Positions 27,600 through 36,157 of a DNA stretch of 64,000 bases are shown in pieces. The stretch covers positions 3,290,001-3,354,000 of the forward strand of contig NC_014248.1 of assembly GCF_000196515.1 (NCBI RefSeq), given 5' to 3'. The stretch's first letter is position 1; every line of letters starts with the position of its first letter. A program made the translations under genes and the position numbers. A model generated the notes under the pieces. The model saw nothing but the letters and a program-made list of their open reading frames with translations, searched no databases and had not been told where the DNA came from. The stretch is from 'Nostoc azollae' 0708 (GTDB taxonomy: Bacteria; Cyanobacteriota; Cyanobacteriia; Cyanobacteriales; Nostocaceae).

Positions 27600-28772
27600 A
27601 TGCAGACACGCAAGCTACTCGACTGGTGGCAAACACTTACACCAATAGCGCGAATCGGGGCGAGCGCGCTATTCGCTCCTCTATTAGTTCTCAATGGATG
27701 GGCGATATCGGCAATTTTCAATTATTTTCACTCTTTGATAGCTATTTTAGTCGGAGCCTCAGTTCTAGCTTTTCTCCTCAACTACCCAGTTAGTTGGATG
27801 GAAAGGCGCGGTGCTAGGCGAGAACAAGTTGCTATCTTAGTATTTTTATTAGCTTTGTCCATTTTATTGGCGCTGGGTGTCACCCTCTTTCCTCTAGCCC
27901 TTACCCAAGCCCAACAACTTGTAGCCCGCTTACCAGAGTTGATTGACTCCGGGCGCTCGCAGTTAATGATTTTAAACGAAAAAGCCGAAAGCATGGGCTT
28001 ACCAATTAATCTTGATGCGATCGTGGTGCAAATTAACGATCGCGTCAAGGGACAATTACAAGCCATAGCTGGACAAGTTTTAAATCTAGCAGTTGTCACC
28101 GTCACCAGCTTGTTAGACTTTCTGTTGACAATGGTGTTAACCTTTTATCTATTGCAACATGGTGGTGAACTCTGGGAAAGTTTAGTAGAATGGCTACCCA
28201 CAAGATTTCGTGAACCCTTTTCTAGAACCGTACGCCTCAGTTTCCAAAACTTCTTCATCAGCCAATTAATACTATCTATCTGTATGGCATCTGCCCTTAT
28301 ACCCAGCTTTTTGTGGTTAAAAGTGCCTTATGGGTTATTGTTTGGCTTAACCATCGGTATTATGGCTCTTATCCCCTTTGGCGGTTCTGTAGGTATTGCT
28401 GCCACAACTTTATTAGTATCCCTCCAAGATGTTTGGATGGGAGCTAGAGTCTTAGCCGCAGCAGTCATAGTCCAACAAATTTTAGAAAACTTAATTGCAC
28501 CCCGAATTTTAGGGAGTTTTACGGGTTTAAATCCCGTTTGGGTGCTAATTTCCGTCTTAACAGGAGCGAGAATAGGCGGACTTTTGGGTGTAATCGTAGC
28601 GGTTCCCTGCGCTGTTGTCATTAAAACAATAATTAGCGCCATTCGTCCTCCAGTAATGCGTCATGATCCCGAAGAATCCTCATCAGGAGAAATAGTTGCA
28701 CCCATGACACCAGAAGAATCTGCAAAAGCTGAAGTGAACAATTCCCTTAGTGTTTCTGATAACTTAGCTTGA
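27600..28772 (+). CDS. AI-2E-family (PerM/YdiK-type) transporter
   Basis: 390 residues with about eight transmembrane helices. Conserved family segments are LNYPVSWMERRGARRE near the N-terminus, the long loop with LPTRFREPF, and the C-terminal GLNPVWVLISVLTGARIGG and VAVPCAVV. Members are membrane permeases or Na+/H+-type antiporters; the name reflects one homologue exporting autoinducer-2 and is not evidence of that substrate here. The C-terminus has a polar, proline-rich extension. Confidence 0.9.
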   Translation: MQTRKLLDWWQTLTPIARIGASALFAPLLVLNGWAISAIFNYFHSLIAILVGASVLAFLLNYPVSWMERRGARREQVAILVFLLALSILLALGVTLFPLALTQAQQLVARLPELIDSGRSQLMILNEKAESMGLPINLDAIVVQINDRVKGQLQAIAGQVLNLAVVTVTSLLDFLLTMVLTFYLLQHGGELWESLVEWLPTRFREPFSRTVRLSFQNFFISQLILSICMASALIPSFLWLKVPYGLLFGLTIGIMALIPFGGSVGIAATTLLVSLQDVWMGARVLAAAVIVQQILENLIAPRILGSFTGLNPVWVLISVLTGARIGGLLGVIVAVPCAVVIKTIISAIRPPVMRHDPEESSSGEIVAPMTPEESAKAEVNNSLSVSDNLA

Positions 28773-28844
28773 AAATTTTGGATTTTGGATGCAAGTATCT
28801 ACAATTTAAAATTACAAATCCAAAGTTGAAGAGACAAGCAAATT

Positions 28845-29054
28845 TTAGATGTTGTTTTTTGGAAGTCCCTTAGATTCACAACTACGTAGAGGAGATTTAG
28901 TCATCAAATTGTTATTATTAGCAATTTGCGAACATCCAAATAAACTTAACATCACAACACTAGCTGCGGCTAAAACGTAGCGTCTACCCAAACTAACTCC
29001 GTAGCGTCTCTGTAAGGAATTTTCTTGCACAGCACTAAATTTGTATACGTTCAT
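28845..29054 (-). CDS. Small putative lipoprotein
   Basis: 69 residues. A basic leader and hydrophobic helix (YVLAAASVVMLSLFGC) end in a lipobox-like LFGC (Cys about 41), followed by Asn-rich QIANNNN. The start has GAGG six bases upstream. It would be a lipid-anchored peptide of under 30 residues after processing. Not recognised. Confidence 0.5.
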   Translation of the reverse strand: MNVYKFSAVQENSLQRRYGVSLGRRYVLAAASVVMLSLFGCSQIANNNNLMTKSPLRSCESKGLPKNNI

Positions 29055-29379
29055 CTATTACCTCATTCGTTGTTTTAGCTATCCATCAAATTAGAGGCTG
29101 ATTATGTGTCAGATGTTCACTATCACATTCATTTACCAGCACAAAAACAGTTGACCGTTACAGTTGTGGTAATAGATAATGAACCACATCCTAATTTTGG
29201 TTTCGTGTGATCGCGCATTTCTACAAAACACTACACTAACAAGATTTCGTAAAACTAAACGCAAAAACTATTAATTTAGTTATATTAGTGAATAAAGAGC
29301 CCGTAAATTCCCAGAAATATTAAAAAAGTTAGGAGTCCATCCTGAAAGTTTGATGTAGAAAATTGGAATATAAAATCTT

Positions 29380-29515
29380 AAACATTCAGCTAATGCCTAA
29401 CGGCACGCTACGCGAACAGCTATAAGCAGTCAGGTATTTTTGGCGTTAGCCTGAAATACCTATTTGATAATTAACCAATTTCTCAAACATTCTGACTCCT
29501 GATTCATGAATTCTT
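29380..29515 (-). repeat. Dispersed repeat family R1, copy 2 (inverted)
   Basis: On the plus strand: CATTCAGCTAATGCCTAACGG, CACGCTACGCG, GCGTTAGCCTGAAATACC, AACCAATTTCTCAAACATTC and CTGACTCCTGATTCATGAAT. This is the reverse complement layout of copies 3 and 4 in one half, with the TAGCCTGAAA core in the other orientation. The surrounding 29055-29520 stretch has no gene. Confidence 0.75.
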
Positions 29516-29520
29516 ACCAT

Positions 29521-31110
29521 CTAATTTACAGGCACAGTCCACCAAGCTAAAGAATATGCTTGAGTTAGTTTATTGACTTTTTCTTTAAACTGGACCCGAA
29601 TTTTATAATTACCATTAGCAGGAATAGGACAGAAAATATGCTCTACATTATCTATTTTACTGACAGAACAACAAGTAGGAACTTCAGTTGTGGGAGCGTC
29701 TGCTTTCACTAGATCAAGGTCGAGATTATTTAATCCCTTATCTAGAAAATTTTCATTCACATCATATTCCTGATTTCTATTTTTATCTTCTAATTCCACC
29801 AATCTATCCCAAGTTAAGGTAATAGCTACAAAACTATTGTGTTTTAAGGGTTTAGCTAAACTATATTCCACAGATGATGCAGTATTAATAGTATTGTAAT
29901 CCCAACCAATTGCCGGGATAGAAGTTGGAGGTTGCCATTGACCAGGAAGAAATTGTTGATAAGCACGAAAAGCATTTAAATGCCCTATCCCCATTTGATC
30001 ATCAAGGGGAATTCTTGCATCTTTGTAAGCATCAGAAGCAAACCAATGTCGATTTTGTTTATCAACTAAAGTCCTAGTCATACCCAACGATAAACCATCA
30101 CCTCTATCTTGAATTTTATCGGCTGAATTTAATAATACAGCTTTCATAACTTGATGATTTCGAGCATCAATAGTCCAATTTGGTTGTTTAATTCGTAGTT
30201 GTCGGTCAGCAAATTCTTGTAATAAAGCCACAGTCGCTGTAACATGAGGTGCTGCAAAACTCGAACCTGTAGATTTATTCAACTTGCCATCAGGATTCAG
30301 TAAAGGAATATTACTACCGGGAGCAACTAAACTGATTGATCTGCGTCCACCAATATTAAATTCCTTACCAACTAAGTGATCGCCCACTCCTTGATTATTA
30401 CCTGCTAGATTAGAAACATGAACCTTATTAAAAATCCCTGCTCTTGGGGATGAAAAAGCCACGTTAATTCCGTTAAAATTATCTGTAGGAATCGGAATCC
30501 CACCTTTGCCTTGGTTACCTGCGATTGCATACACCACATTATGAAACCGACTCGACCAGTCAATACACAAAGTTAGTAAAGCTTGACCATCCAAAACAGC
30601 CTCTGGTCTGGGGTCACGGTTGAAAGGTTCACCAAAACTAAAGTTAATAGCGCGAACATCACCGCTATTTTGTAAAGCTATATGTTGTGTTGATAAACAC
30701 TCTTCCCATTGACCCATATTTTTCGTAGAACCGACAGCAGAAGAATATAGCCTTGCATCTGGTGCAACTCCCGGCCAAGCTTTATGGTGACTTACCATCA
30801 GCCCAGCTACATTATAAGCATGGGGATCAACACCACTATTTGACTTAGCTGGTGTAGTGCCTAAAAAAACAGCTACAGGAGAAATCGCACGATTTTTAGA
30901 CACGGCTTTATCCAAGCCGAACATACCAGGACGACCAATTTCTACTTGACCGATAGCGATTTTGCTACCAGTTAAATTGTAAGGAGGTTGATGTAATTTC
31001 AGCACATCAATACCACCGCTTCCTAGAGAACTGCTAAACTGCACAGATGCCAGTACTGGCAGAGTCAAACAGGAAACACCCAAACCGCAAATTATCCAGA
31101 TTTTGTTCAT
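29521..31110 (-). CDS. Secreted S8 (subtilisin-like) serine peptidase
   Basis: 529 residues with a signal peptide (about 1-21). The S8 order is visible: His97 in DPHAYNVAGLM, oxyanion Asn199 in YAIAGNQGKGG and nucleophile Ser284 in TGSSFAAPHVT. The position of the usual catalytic Asp (IDTG) is IGQVEIGRPG, so Glu57 may take its place. A beta-rich C-terminal domain of ~150 residues follows, with TLTWDR and a CC pair. Cell-surface or periplasmic proteolysis is expected. It is intact despite the dense decay elsewhere. Confidence 0.85.
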   Translation of the reverse strand: MNKIWIICGLGVSCLTLPVLASVQFSSSLGSGGIDVLKLHQPPYNLTGSKIAIGQVEIGRPGMFGLDKAVSKNRAISPVAVFLGTTPAKSNSGVDPHAYNVAGLMVSHHKAWPGVAPDARLYSSAVGSTKNMGQWEECLSTQHIALQNSGDVRAINFSFGEPFNRDPRPEAVLDGQALLTLCIDWSSRFHNVVYAIAGNQGKGGIPIPTDNFNGINVAFSSPRAGIFNKVHVSNLAGNNQGVGDHLVGKEFNIGGRRSISLVAPGSNIPLLNPDGKLNKSTGSSFAAPHVTATVALLQEFADRQLRIKQPNWTIDARNHQVMKAVLLNSADKIQDRGDGLSLGMTRTLVDKQNRHWFASDAYKDARIPLDDQMGIGHLNAFRAYQQFLPGQWQPPTSIPAIGWDYNTINTASSVEYSLAKPLKHNSFVAITLTWDRLVELEDKNRNQEYDVNENFLDKGLNNLDLDLVKADAPTTEVPTCCSVSKIDNVEHIFCPIPANGNYKIRVQFKEKVNKLTQAYSLAWWTVPVN

Positions 31111-31241
31111 AGTCAGTTTTTAGGCAAGAGGCAAAAGAAGGAGTTTTATAGAAAATTTTGAATTCTACTTGAAATTAGAATAGATTTCTCCATATTTTGT
31201 TACAATGCTTACAGACGAGGACGCTTAAGAACCCACTAGCC

Positions 31242-31949
31242 ATGACCCAAAACCCATCTAAAAAGCCTATAGTTATATCTCCATCTATCCTATCAGCCGA
31301 TTTTAGCCGTCTGGGTGACGATATTCGCGCTGTAGACAAAGCGGGAGCAGATTGGATTCACGTCGATGTAATGGACGGACGTTTTGTACCTAATATTACA
31401 ATAGGGTCTCTGGTTGTGGAGGCGATTCGTCCGATTACAACCAAACCTCTAGATGTCCACTTGATGATTGTGGAACCAGAAAAGTATGTAGAAGGTTTTG
31501 CTAAGGCTGGTGCTGATATAATTTCTGTACACGCTGAACATAACGCTTCACCTCACCTCCACCGGACTTTGGGACAAATTAAAGAACTCGGTAAACAAGC
31601 TGGAGTTGTGCTTAACCCTGGTACACCTTTAGAATTAATTGAATATGTACTGGAACTGTGTGATTTAGTGCTGATTATGAGCGTTAACCCCGGTTTCGGT
31701 GGACAAAGCTTTATTCCTAGCGTAGTTCCTAAAATTCGCCAACTGCGTCAAATGTGTGATGAACGCGGTTTAGACCCTTGGATTGAAGTTGATGGTGGAT
31801 TGAAAGCCAATAATACCTGGCAAGTTTTGGAAGCAGGAGCTAATGCTATTGTAGCGGGTTCTGCTGTGTTTAATGCTCCTGATTATGCTGAGGCGATTAA
31901 GAATATTCGTAACAGTAAGCGTCCCACACCAGAATTAGCAGCTGTTTAA
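31242..31949 (+). CDS. rpe: Ribulose-phosphate 3-epimerase
   Basis: 235 residues from [15 protein letters not shown]; the frame open from 31197 adds a non-conserved leader. TIM-barrel with [31 protein letters not shown] (catalytic His-Asp), [22 protein letters not shown] and VAGSAVF. It interconverts ribulose-5-P and xylulose-5-P in the Calvin and pentose phosphate cycles. A terminator follows. Confidence 0.97.
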   Translation: MTQNPSKKPIVISPSILSADFSRLGDDIRAVDKAGADWIHVDVMDGRFVPNITIGSLVVEAIRPITTKPLDVHLMIVEPEKYVEGFAKAGADIISVHAEHNASPHLHRTLGQIKELGKQAGVVLNPGTPLELIEYVLELCDLVLIMSVNPGFGGQSFIPSVVPKIRQLRQMCDERGLDPWIEVDGGLKANNTWQVLEAGANAIVAGSAVFNAPDYAEAIKNIRNSKRPTPELAAV

Positions 31950-31988
31950 TTTAGTCAGATTTAGTTTCAATTAGATAGAGTGACAAAA

Positions 31989-32026
31989 AAAGTAGGGTGA
32001 TTAATATTCATCCTACTTCTTTATTT
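31989..32026 (+). terminator. Rho-independent terminator of rpe
   Basis: AAGTAGGGTGA, TTAATAT loop, TCATCCTACTT with one bulge, followed by CTTTATTTT, about 40 bases after the rpe stop. Confidence 0.75.
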
Positions 32027-32085
32027 TAGACTGGGGAATAGGGCTATTTTGCCTGTTTACTAGAGAAATATGCAACAATAGTTAT

Positions 32086-32432
32086 ATGACCAGGGTTTAT
32101 CTAGATATCGGTATTTATGATCGTCCATTTGACGACCAAACAGAGCCCAAAATATTTCTAGAAAGACAGGCGGTTATTTTAATTTTACAAATGGCAGAAG
32201 TTCAATAAGAGTAGTAGTAGACGAAAATATTAGAACCAGCGCCAAGCAATTGGAAAAACAAGGTATTAAACCTATTGATGCACTTCATTTAGCTTGTGCA
32301 GAAGCATATCAAAGTTATTACTTTATCACTTGCGATAAAAGATTAATTAATCATTGTCAATATTTATCACTCAAAGTAATTAACCAAACAGATTTAATTT
32401 CGGAGATAGAAGATGAGTATAAAAGTGATTAA
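32086..32432 (+). pseudogene. PIN-domain toxin with internal deletion
   Basis: The front piece MTRVYLDIGIYDRPFDDQTE runs to ILILQMAEVQ then TAA. The rear piece, in another frame, is VDENIRTSAKQLEKQG, DALHLACAEAY (Asp, Glu) and FITCDKRLINHC (Asp). About 100-150 bases are missing between the pieces. The last acidic residues of the PIN fold are kept, but the middle is gone, so no nuclease is expected. The end overlaps the next gene by 20 bases, a typical toxin-antitoxin arrangement. Confidence 0.8.
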
Positions 32433-32628
32433 CGAACAAGAAAACTTACAGGAAGTGATGCAGGTTTTGCTTGCTCACTTAGAACCAGCAAAATTAATGA
32501 AATTTTGGGCAGCTTGTAAAATAGGTGAAGGGGATGATTTACAACTGAAAGAAAACCTATTTTCTGAAGAAACACTTGATAGCTTATATGACAAAATTCA
32601 AGAGTATCAAAAGTCTACTGGTAAATAA
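32413..32628 (+). CDS. Putative antitoxin partner of the PIN relic
   Basis: 71 residues, MSIKVINEQENLQEVMQVLL onwards, acidic, predicted helical, ending EYQKSTGK. It overlaps the end of the PIN toxin reading frame. Assignment as antitoxin rests on size, acidity and overlap; the family is not named. It remains complete while its toxin is broken, as expected if loss of the toxin removes selection against losing the antitoxin only later. Confidence 0.6.
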   Translation: MSIKVINEQENLQEVMQVLLAHLEPAKLMKFWAACKIGEGDDLQLKENLFSEETLDSLYDKIQEYQKSTGK

Positions 32629-32676
32629 TTAACGGTTATACATAAAAATAAATAGCTCTGTAATTCTCTAACTTTT

Positions 32677-33189
32677 ATGACTGTAGTTACTGCTCAACGC
32701 TTCACTATACCTGAATATCAACGTCTAGCGGAACTCGGCTTCTTTAGAGAATATGAGCGAGTTGAATTAATTAAGGGTGAAGTCATACAAATGACTGCAA
32801 AAGTTACACCCCATTGTGTTTGTGAAACACTGTTCTGTCAGGAATTGATTCAACTTTTACTAGGCCGTGCTATGGTCAGAGGACAACAGCCTATTATTAT
32901 TCCTGATCATAGCGAACCAGAACCAGATTTAACCATTGTTTGTAATGTCAATGATAATTATCTTTCAATCCATCCTAAAGCATCTGAAATTTTACTTTTA
33001 ATTGAAATTTCTAATTCTATTTTGAAATATTACCAAGAAGTGAAATTACCTCTTTATGTAGAAGCAGGCATTTCTGAGTATTGGATTTCTAATTTAATCA
33101 ATCATCGTTTAGAGTTTTACAGTGAGCCTTGTCAAGGTTATAGAAGTAATTTTGATTATCGTCGCTCGGAAATTGATTTTATTGCCTAA
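32677..33189 (+). CDS. Uma2-family putative nuclease (C-terminus frameshifted)
   Basis: 170 residues. Uma2/DUF820 fold of the PD-(D/E)XK type: YERVELIKGEV, IIPDHSEPEPDLTIV (Asp) and LLLIEISNS (Glu-x-Ser), then YVEAGISEYWI. The reading frame ends early at RSEIDFIA. In the +1 frame the usual tail LLPNESVKFPDFADLVL continues to a TAA at 33254-33256, so a one-base insertion near 33175 has cost about 26 C-terminal residues. The catalytic core is unaffected. Uma2 proteins are very numerous in cyanobacteria and of uncertain role. Confidence 0.85.
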   Translation: MTVVTAQRFTIPEYQRLAELGFFREYERVELIKGEVIQMTAKVTPHCVCETLFCQELIQLLLGRAMVRGQQPIIIPDHSEPEPDLTIVCNVNDNYLSIHPKASEILLLIEISNSILKYYQEVKLPLYVEAGISEYWISNLINHRLEFYSEPCQGYRSNFDYRRSEIDFIA

Positions 33190-33256
33190 TGAGTCTGTTA
33201 AATTTCCTGATTTCGCTGATTTAGTTTTGGACTCATCTAAGGTATTTCGTGGGTAA

Positions 33257-33705
33257 ATAATGAACATCCGAAAAAATGAACACATCTATAATAAATAAGC
33301 GAACTTAAAAAAAAAGCGAATTACACTTAACCTAAATGGGAGAATAAAATTATTCAAACCCGCAACTTTAAGAAAAATGTTTTTATTTAGCAAATTACTC
33401 AACCTCTATTGAGGTAATATACCACTTGAAAATTTTTTACCGAAATATTTAGTTTGTTTTTTGAACTAGAATAAAGCCATTTTGATTCATTGGTTAAAAT
33501 CTCATTCAATTATTAATGATAATAGTTATTCTACAATACAAGTTTCATCTCAACAAAGATAAAAAAGACTACCAAAGCACAGTGAAAACAGTATAGTGAC
33601 AGTTGATAGCAACAAAACATTATTATGAACAAGATTTTTACCTGTAGTCATTACCATTATTATGGTGTACAGTGATCATTGCCCACCCTTCATAACTATA
33701 CATTA
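33257..33705. other. Intergenic, nothing recognised
   Basis: About 450 very AT-rich bases with many short stops in all frames. No protein relic, repeat or RNA was recognised. Confidence 0.5.
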
Positions 33706-34227
33706 TTACTTCCGACTACCCAACCATTTAGCTGCCGCAATCCCAATAATTCCTGCCACAATAGGATTACTGAGAAAGTTGATAATTCCTGGTTGTTCCG
33801 CTAACACTTCACGGAGAATATCAGGATGATGATGATAAGCAAAAGATGCAAGATTACTCACATCATCAGCAGTCATACGGTTAGGGTTGTGAGTGGAAAG
33901 ATTTAACTGTTGTTGTAAACGATTTTCGTCCATTCCTCTTCCTTTTAATTGTTTGAGAAAAGCCCGTGCAACATCATCCCGTTCATTGGGTTTAATTTGA
34001 GAAATTGCCTTTTGTAATTCAGGCTCCACTTGACTAGGAGGAATGCCTTCTGGATGTAAAGATTGACTAAATAATTGCCGACGTTGATCTATTGTTGTCC
34101 TTTGAGCAAAATCATCAAAAGTTTCATATTCATTTGTAGTATCGGCTGGCATATTATCCAAAGATTCGATATTTCCGTGAGCCAAATCTTTCATGATATC
34201 GCGTTTATATTTTTTACTACTTCTCAC
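33706..34227 (-). CDS. Hypothetical protein with C-terminal hydrophobic segment
   Basis: 173 residues from GTG at 34227, chosen because GGAGAG lies seven bases upstream; the internal ATG (MKDLAHGN) has no ribosome site. The middle is polar and helical (SQVEPELQKAISQIKPNERDD), followed by ADDVSNLASFAYHHHPDILR. A Gly/Ala/Ile-rich helix near the C-terminus (NPIVAGIIGIAAAKWLG) could insert in a membrane. Cyanobacterial proteins with this tail occur near stress genes. Function unknown. Confidence 0.6.
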   Translation of the reverse strand: MRSSKKYKRDIMKDLAHGNIESLDNMPADTTNEYETFDDFAQRTTIDQRRQLFSQSLHPEGIPPSQVEPELQKAISQIKPNERDDVARAFLKQLKGRGMDENRLQQQLNLSTHNPNRMTADDVSNLASFAYHHHPDILREVLAEQPGIINFLSNPIVAGIIGIAAAKWLGSRK

Positions 34228-34303
34228 GTGATTTCTCTCCTGGTTTATATTTTTTACACAATCCAACTTTATTTTCTTTATTTTGAACTTTCAATAACCT
34301 CTT

Positions 34304-34744
34304 TTAGCTATACCTAATTTGATTTGTCTGAGCAATATAATCAGCAGTCAAAATTAACTTTTTATCAGGTGCATATATCAAAACCTCCAAGTCTTGATTA
34401 GGGAAGTTCTTTCTAAAACCTTGCACCAAAGAGTTTGCTAGTGGTCGCACTTCATCCGGACTAAATTGAGGAGAAATAACTACACCTAGTTTGTTATTGT
34501 CTCTAACATAAGCATCTGTAACTAATCCTTTAGAAGTTTGCACAACCCAGTTGCCAAAATTCCCCCCTGCGGGAGTATTACCACGTTCTAATTCTGCATA
34601 GGTACCATCTCTTCCTACTGCTGATGGAGTAATTGTGCGGTCTGATTCTGCGACTCTTCCACCACCGCAAGCGGTAGTCAACGTTAACACCAAAATCAAA
34701 ACTAAAGATATCAAAATTTTACGACTCTGTTGAATTAGAATCAT
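34304..34744 (-). CDS. Putative lipoprotein
   Basis: 146 residues from MILIQQSRK; GAGGAGAA precedes the ATG. A basic leader and hydrophobic core end in the lipobox LTTAC (Cys about 26), followed by GGGRVAESDR. The mature domain of ~120 residues has mixed strands with DAYVRDNNKLGVVISPQFS and ends TADYIAQTNQIRYS. No family recognised. It is probably anchored to a membrane facing the periplasm. It sits with other small proteins of stress-type character. Confidence 0.7.
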   Translation of the reverse strand: MILIQQSRKILISLVLILVLTLTTACGGGRVAESDRTITPSAVGRDGTYAELERGNTPAGGNFGNWVVQTSKGLVTDAYVRDNNKLGVVISPQFSPDEVRPLANSLVQGFRKNFPNQDLEVLIYAPDKKLILTADYIAQTNQIRYS

Positions 34745-34795
34745 AATTTTTCTCCTCAGACAACTCAAAATTTAAGTTGTACTTTCGATAGAAAC

Positions 34796-34923
34796 AGGAC
34801 TTAGGCTTACGTAACTGGCATATCATTACAGTGCGTCAGGTGCCAAAAATCTGTTGATATTAACCAATATATAGGTCTGACGCACCCTTCAATAGACTTG
34901 AACGTGACACTTCTGTAAGTCCT
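34796..34923. repeat. MITE-like element with AGGACTTA ends
   Basis: 128 bp bounded by AGGACTTA (34796-34803) and TAAGTCCT (34916-34923), with an inner inverted pair GTGCGTCAG (34831-34839) and CTGACGCAC (34877-34885). It encodes nothing. Elements with AGGACTTA(CG) ends are frequent in Nostocales. A 74-codon ORF across it is chance. Confidence 0.75.
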
Positions 34924-35043
34924 AAGAAAGATGAGAATACAAAAGTTACTAATCAGATATACAACTATACAACTCCTTAAAATTCTGGAAGTGAGAGAAA
35001 TATCTGTCACTATGAACTGCATTTTATTCAATCAATCTTTCTT

Positions 35044-35226
35044 TTAGTCAAGCTTTTGCTTCACATTATCTTTGATATCTTCTACAGAGTGACGTACTTC
35101 GCTTTCTGCTTGTTTTCCTTTACCGTCGGCTTGATCTTTGGGATCACCAGTAATATTTCCTAAAGCTTCTTGTGCTTTACCTTCAATATTTTTACCTGTG
35201 GCTTTAGCCCGTTCTTCTAAGCTCAT
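35044..35226 (-). CDS. CsbD-family small stress protein
   Basis: 60 residues: MSLEERAKATGKNIEGKAQE then LGNITGDPKDQADGKGKQ, the typical CsbD repeat of charged helices with GNITGDPxxxADGK. CsbD proteins are small general-stress proteins of unknown mechanism. The start has a T-rich leader with TAGGTAAAG upstream. Confidence 0.92.
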   Translation of the reverse strand: MSLEERAKATGKNIEGKAQEALGNITGDPKDQADGKGKQAESEVRHSVEDIKDNVKQKLD

Positions 35227-35443
35227 TTGCTTTACCTATAATTATTCATTACCATACTAAGTTAGCTTGAATATTAACTTAATGCTTCCACCACAAGGTA
35301 TACAAGATATATTAAGTATCTCTGTAAACAGGAATATATAAAGTAGAGTTAAGGAGTCGGAATTTCACAAGGAAGAACAAAGCAGGAAGAATTTCTATTA
35401 GCTATCTTCACTAGATAATTTATTTTGCACAGCTATTTATAAA

Positions 35444-35479
35444 TAATAAAAAAACCCAGTTTTATTAGTTAACTGGGTT
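35444..35479 (-). terminator. Rho-independent terminator of the GxRPI-repeat gene
   Basis: On the minus strand AACCCAGTT, nine-base loop, AACTGGGTT, followed by a run of T (plus-strand A run 35444-35454). A perfect 9-bp stem about 30 bases after the stop of the repeat protein gene. Confidence 0.85.
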
Positions 35480-35507
35480 GTTAAGAATATGGGAATAATG
35501 TTTGAAA

Positions 35508-35861
35508 TTAGTCTATAAAACCCATCAAAGTCTCAGAATCATCAACAGTATTTGATGCTATTGGACGATTACCAAATATTGAATAGTTTTTCGAAACTAC
35601 CAATGCACTAGAACCGATAGGACGAATACCGGATAGGTTAATGCTGCTCACAACTTGGAAAGTGTTAGCACTAATGGGACGAATTCCCATGGCATTGTAA
35701 GTTTCAACTACTTCTAAACTGCTTGTACTAATAGGACGTAACCCAGCGATTGATAATGTTCCTGAAAATTGTAAGTCGCTGCTGCCAATAGGACGCTCTC
35801 CAGCAACTACTATTGTCCCCTGAGAACCCTGTTCTGTATTACCTTGGTTATTTTCTTCCAC
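35508..35861 (-). CDS. Protein made of five ~20-residue GxRPI repeats
   Basis: 117 residues. After a Gln/Asn/Gly-rich leader come five units of about 20 residues with the core G-x-R-P-I: GERPIGSSDL, GLRPISTSSL, GIRPISANTF, GIRPIGSSAL and GNRPIASNTV, each followed by a V/I-rich strand. No signal peptide, cysteine or catalytic motif. The repeat suggests a small beta-solenoid or stacked-strand fold. Similar proteins exist in cyanobacteria as hypotheticals, as far as I recall. It has its own terminator. Function unknown. Confidence 0.75.
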   Translation of the reverse strand: MEENNQGNTEQGSQGTIVVAGERPIGSSDLQFSGTLSIAGLRPISTSSLEVVETYNAMGIRPISANTFQVVSSINLSGIRPIGSSALVVSKNYSIFGNRPIASNTVDDSETLMGFID

Positions 35862-36157
35862 TTTCTTATCTCCTTTGCAGCTGAGTGCTTTGTAAACTAA
35901 CGCATCCAGCTTGTTACATGAATTTTACAATAATTAAGGCAAGGTTTATTTTTTCCTATAATATTAAGAGTGTAACCTTAAAAAACCACACCTAGATATA
36001 GGTTCCTTCAAAACTGACACATAAGTAAATTAAAAGAGTGAATTTTTGTGAATAATATCTGACTCACAGGGATAGGCGATTGGCTACGCCAGTGCTCAAG
36101 GTGATCGCATCGCTACTATCGCTACTATGGAAAAGGGTATGTTCAGCACAAACAGTT

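Noticed and set aside
34807-35031. Minus-strand ORF of 74 codons.
   Set aside because: It runs across the MITE-like element and its flank; no ribosome site or motif.
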